A DNA stretch of 64,000 nucleotides from CAVQDV01 sp963711375 (GTDB lineage Bacteria; Pseudomonadota; Gammaproteobacteria; Coxiellales; Coxiellaceae), in the NCBI GenBank assembly GCA_963711375.1, contig CAVQDV010000005.1:434001-498000 (forward strand). The letters are read 5' to 3'. Below the pieces are notes generated by a model. It ran no database searches and was not told where the DNA came from. It was given only the letters and a program-made list of their open reading frames with translations. Made by a program: the position numbers and the translations under genes. This document shows, one piece after another, positions 60,639 to 64,000 of this stretch; positions within the stretch are counted from its first letter, which is position 1; every line of letters starts with the position of its first letter.

Positions 60639-63478
60639 ATATTATTCATATAAAAAATATATCGGAATCCAATTTTCCAAGAATTTTGATTTTGCTGGCC
60701 TGTGCTATTGGTGCTCGCTAATGCATAAAATTTGAGATTATCACGACCAAACACCGTTCCGGAAAAACCACCTTCGAGTTCATATCCAAATCCGGAAACC
60801 GAATTTTCAAGCGCCGCGGCCGTAAAATAGGGTAGCCAGCGTTTTCTATAAGAAAAACGCCAATCGTCATTCCAGCTTAATCGAAGACCATATTCGTAAA
60901 AATTTTGAGGAATGAAAAATGAAACAGCAGCCGTTTGAGTAGGCGGAACAAATTGGAATAAATTAGCGGGAAGATTGGCCGTGGGCTGATACCAATAACT
61001 CGAGAGAAAAGGAGCCAAAGTATAATTGCTGTCCAGACAAATTAACCGGTGCGAAAAAAACATTTCCGTCTCGTATTTTGTCGATAAAAATTGATTCACT
61101 TGATCCAGAATTTCCCCGGCGCCACCGCTAATTTCGAAGGTATTCGTCGGCGAGAGCTTGTAATTTAATTTTAATTCGGCGAGATTTTCCATCCCCGTTA
61201 CAATCAAGGCATTCGTGTCTGTTACCGGCTCTTGCGCTTCAATTTTAAATGCGGCTGTTAAATCATGATGTAATAGATATTCCGTATTCCAAAGGCCACT
61301 CACAAAATATTTCCAGGCGCGATTAAGCGAAACTCTAAGACTATTAAATCCGTAACGATTTTTGTCCTTAATGGTAAATTGAAACTCTGTTATATTATTC
61401 GGAATATTCAGCAATTGTTGACTATCCCTATAGGTCAATCTCCAATAATTAATATGCGAGATGAAATACAATCTGTTGCTAAAGGCTGTTCGATTTTCCC
61501 ACTGGAGCTGTGGGCCCGCAAATGTGCCCACACTATAATTCGCAACATCAAATTGATGATAATTGGCCGTTTCCACCATCAAATCCGATAAAATATGATA
61601 CAGCTTGGCATCTCGGGGATCTTGCACAAGGCCAGCGTAGGCCAGCTTTCTAGCATAGGCGTAATAGCCTAATTTCATCGCCGCGATGACTCGATCTCGA
61701 ATGGGCAAAGAATTGGGATGCCTTAATAATCGCTGCATCCAGGTTCGATCTTCTCGATATAAAGCCTCTGTTAATTGCGCCCAGTCTGGGACTAATTCGG
61801 GTGAGCGGTACCAATGATGTCTCAAAAAAGCGGCAGTGGGGTAATTATTTTGTGCAAGTGCCGCTGAAATAGCAATATCTTTTGCCAATGGAGTCTTTTT
61901 ATTTAAATTATAAACGGCCGCTTGCCACAGGGTATCGCCCCAAGAACGCTTTAAGGCCAATTGCGCAAAAAGCTGGGTTTTTTCAGCACTTTTTGTCCAC
62001 CGAATATCTTGAATCCAATTCCACAGGGCTAGCTGAATAATTTGAGCCTTCGCTTTATATCCTAATAATTCGAGAGCATCGGTAAATTCATAAAGCCAAA
62101 TGGGGTGTTTTTGCTCTTTCGCAAATTGGCTAAGCCAAATTGGGAGGGTTTCGCGCTTTTTCCCAATTTCGTCCAAATATTTTCGGATTGCATCTTTAAA
62201 TTCGGATTTTGTATTGAGTTCCTGTTGCCACTGAGTGGCATATTGCAAAAATAGAGACCAATTTCGTGTTTTTTCCAGCAAATTTAAAAAACCAATTTTT
62301 AAATTCGCATTGCTAGGAAATCGCGTAATGGCGAGTTGATAATTTTTAAAAGCTTCCAGGATTTGTTCCGTGTTGACATAATATAGTAATTTAACTTCCC
62401 AAAAATAAGCTTGCGCATCCGCTTCTTCAACGATTGAGCTTGGCGCTTGATCCAGCAGTTGTTTAAAACCACTCCAGCTTTTTTGTTGAGAATAGGAATC
62501 CACTAAAAACATAAATAAAATAAATGTGTGATTTCTTTTCCAGGCTAAGTTGGCAAAATAGGAAGCCTGACGGGGATTCGATTTCTGTAAAATGAGCGCC
62601 ATCCGATACAAATTATCTGTCGTGACTTCAGGCTCTCTCACTAAATGATCGAGCGCAATTTTGGCGGCTGCATTATCTTCTAAAGACCAAGCGATTTCGC
62701 CCAGCGTCATCCAATATAAATGTGTCTTGGGCTTTGGATCTTGCAAAATTAATTTCAAGGTTTTTAGGGCTTCTGGATATTCATTTTGCAGATAAAAAAT
62801 TTGCGCGAGCTTTATAATCACTGGCTCAGAAACATGATTCGCCTGAACCAATTGCTGAAGCAGTGCTTTTGCACGCACGACATTGCCTAGCGAATATTCC
62901 ATTTCTGCTATATGCAAAAGATCCTCGGGTTTTTTAGTTTTCTGAAAAAGCTCTGAGTACGAATTAATACTCTGATTTACATTTCCGATGTGATCTTGCA
63001 AAGCCGCATAGCGATATTTTTCATTTACGCTTAAGGGACCCTGTTTCATCCTGAAATTCCATAATTTTTCCTCGAGGGGCCATGCATTCAATTTATCCGC
63101 TAATTCCAGGGCGGAATTGAGATAGCGGTTGTCATGCAATTTAAAAATTAATTCTAAATATTGATCCAGCGCTACCCGAGGTTTGCTATACCATATGGCT
63201 ACCTTGGCAAGTCGTTCTCTCCAATCCTTACTGAGGGGTTTTTGTTTTACGGCTACAAAAGCAACAATATAAGCGGATTTTAAATCCCCTTTAGCTAAAA
63301 AAGTTTCATACGCTAGTTTGTAACTTTCTGCCTCATAGGGATATAGACTTGCCTCGACTTCTGGAAAATAAATTTTTTGTTTCTCTGCCGGTTCAATTGC
63401 TTTCGATACTGAAGACGGACTTTGCGCCACCGCAGTGCAAACTAAAAAACTCGTCATGACTGTTACAATAATTCTCAT
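60635..63478 (-). CDS. TPR scaffold with C-terminal outer-membrane barrel (PelB/NfrA-like)
   Basis: 947 residues. A signal peptide (about 1-19, VCTAVAQS) is followed by some 600 residues of TPR-like helices (for example NEYPEALKTLKLILQ, NVVRAKALLQQLV), then about 300 residues of beta-strand-rich sequence (GMENLAELKLNYKLSPTNTFEIS, GFGYELEGGFSGTVFG). This layout is that of PelB and NfrA, periplasmic TPR scaffolds with an outer-membrane export barrel. The barrel part looks closer to PelB to my eye, but I cannot decide. It may serve a polymer system lying mostly beyond the window edge. It overlaps the next gene by 4 bases. Confidence 0.7.
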   Translation of the reverse strand: MRIIVTVMTSFLVCTAVAQSPSSVSKAIEPAEKQKIYFPEVEASLYPYEAESYKLAYETFLAKGDLKSAYIVAFVAVKQKPLSKDWRERLAKVAIWYSKPRVALDQYLELIFKLHDNRYLNSALELADKLNAWPLEEKLWNFRMKQGPLSVNEKYRYAALQDHIGNVNQSINSYSELFQKTKKPEDLLHIAEMEYSLGNVVRAKALLQQLVQANHVSEPVIIKLAQIFYLQNEYPEALKTLKLILQDPKPKTHLYWMTLGEIAWSLEDNAAAKIALDHLVREPEVTTDNLYRMALILQKSNPRQASYFANLAWKRNHTFILFMFLVDSYSQQKSWSGFKQLLDQAPSSIVEEADAQAYFWEVKLLYYVNTEQILEAFKNYQLAITRFPSNANLKIGFLNLLEKTRNWSLFLQYATQWQQELNTKSEFKDAIRKYLDEIGKKRETLPIWLSQFAKEQKHPIWLYEFTDALELLGYKAKAQIIQLALWNWIQDIRWTKSAEKTQLFAQLALKRSWGDTLWQAAVYNLNKKTPLAKDIAISAALAQNNYPTAAFLRHHWYRSPELVPDWAQLTEALYREDRTWMQRLLRHPNSLPIRDRVIAAMKLGYYAYARKLAYAGLVQDPRDAKLYHILSDLMVETANYHQFDVANYSVGTFAGPQLQWENRTAFSNRLYFISHINYWRLTYRDSQQLLNIPNNITEFQFTIKDKNRYGFNSLRVSLNRAWKYFVSGLWNTEYLLHHDLTAAFKIEAQEPVTDTNALIVTGMENLAELKLNYKLSPTNTFEISGGAGEILDQVNQFLSTKYETEMFFSHRLICLDSNYTLAPFLSSYWYQPTANLPANLFQFVPPTQTAAVSFFIPQNFYEYGLRLSWNDDWRFSYRKRWLPYFTAAALENSVSGFGYELEGGFSGTVFGRDNLKFYALASTNSTGQQNQNSWKIGFRYIFYMNNI

Positions 63479-64000
63479 GGTTTTTTTAATTCTAATCCTA
63501 TCGATTGAGTTGCCGATTTTTGAGCCTCGTCGAATTCACTAACCTGCAAAGAAAGGCGAGTGAGAAGATTTAAGACCATGGGATCATTATGTAATTCGCC
63601 AAGGTGTTTTTGACCAAGTGTAATGGCCAATTTAACTTGCCCACCCATTTCTAGACTTTTCAGGGCTGCCATAAAATATTCTCGTTTTTTTCGTAAGCTA
63701 CGACTTTTTTGCTGAGCCAGAAAATAATAATCAGCACTGGTTTGATATTCGCCGATGCTTAGTGCGTTTTGTGCAATTTTAGCGGCGACTGATGGTTGCA
63801 GTTGATTTTGCCATGGCGCTAATTTCTGGATAAAAACCTTGGCCAAGTCTTTTTCTTTTAAGTACGCGGCATCTTCCAGTAACATCACTAGCTGATTGAG
63901 ATCGGGATTCTGATTATTAATTTTCGCCAAGGTGGCTCGTAAAAGCTTCGCTTTCGCTTGTCGACCAGGCGATTTTTCGTCTTGGGCATAAAGCTCGCTT
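63475..64000 (-). CDS. TPR-like protein, 5' end outside the window
   Basis: The frame is open to the last base of the window, so the start lies beyond it; a TTG at 63930 is not a convincing start. The visible 174 residues are helical repeats of TPR type (NALSIGEYQTSADYYFLAQ, LNLLTRLSLQVSEFDEAQKSATQ). The stop overlaps the ATG of the PelB/NfrA-like gene (ATGA-type), so the two are co-translated and probably work together. Confidence 0.7.
   Translation of the reverse strand, partial: SELYAQDEKSPGRQAKAKLLRATLAKINNQNPDLNQLVMLLEDAAYLKEKDLAKVFIQKLAPWQNQLQPSVAAKIAQNALSIGEYQTSADYYFLAQQKSRSLRKKREYFMAALKSLEMGGQVKLAITLGQKHLGELHNDPMVLNLLTRLSLQVSEFDEAQKSATQSIGLELKKP

Overview
The window is AT-rich gammaproteobacterial chromosome. 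Standard housekeeping genes (proS, groES/groEL, hslO, acnA, dsbD, aroQ-accB-accC, prmA) are interleaved with accessory genes. Several features point towards the Legionellales (Coxiella/Legionella-like, host-associated): a U-box protein, a 2363-residue leucine-rich-repeat protein preceded by a PmrA-box-like site, large TPR proteins and short intergenic REP-like repeats. This placement is inferred from gene content, not proven.

Layout. 1-7 kb: 3' part of a U-box protein gene, then a minus-strand run of SNF2 helicase, SWIM zinc-finger protein, DUF234-type ATPase, a possible small ORF and an alpha/beta hydrolase. Three 54-bp hairpin repeats lie inside this run. 7-8.4 kb: a relic HEPN/MNT pair and an apparently complete PrlF-YhaV toxin-antitoxin pair under a perfect 24-bp palindrome. 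8.4-14.8 kb: a 58-bp relic of proS, two paralogous TPR genes and proS. 15-18.4 kb: a His/Gly-rich exported protein, groEL broken by about ten small indels, groES with a sigma-32-type promoter, and hslO. 18.5-26 kb: a MASE1-GGDEF-EAL protein overlapping a cNMP-binding GGDEF protein, acnA and dsbD. 26.2-33.3 kb: the giant LRR / transglutaminase-like / tandem AAA protein. 33.4-36.6 kb: aroQ-accB-accC-prmA. 36.6-40.8 kb: three minus-strand genes that each carry an N-terminal cyclic-nucleotide-binding domain, fused to a patatin or to a CPBP-type membrane protein. 40.9-45.9 kb: a compact accessory fatty-acid/lipid operon (FabH-, FabA-, FabZ- and FabF-like enzymes, a carrier protein, a PlsC-like acyltransferase and a phosphopantetheinyl transferase). 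45.9-59.5 kb: a minus-strand polysaccharide locus. 59.6-64 kb: a PiT phosphate transporter and a convergent TPR/beta-barrel pair that runs off the window.

The polysaccharide locus is the most striking region. wecB (UDP-ManNAc supply) is followed by two tandem copies of a three-gene cassette: a DUF2334-type deacetylase, an NfrA-like TPR/outer-membrane barrel, and an NfrB-like glycosyltransferase with two C-terminal MshEN (c-di-GMP-binding) domains. After these come a small membrane protein and a class III nucleotide cyclase that share one membrane module. In E. coli, NfrB is a c-di-GMP-controlled glycosyltransferase that works with NfrA and needs WecB, so this looks like an expanded, doubled version with its own deacetylase. 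In the tandem copies the barrel and deacetylase genes are almost identical, while the glycosyltransferases have clearly diverged.

Nucleotide second messengers recur through the window: two GGDEF proteins, four cNMP-binding-domain proteins, four MshEN domains and one class III cyclase. Whether they form one network cannot be told from sequence alone. No tRNA, rRNA, CRISPR array or recognisable insertion sequence was seen, and apart from the broken groEL no stretch over 300 bases lacks a gene.
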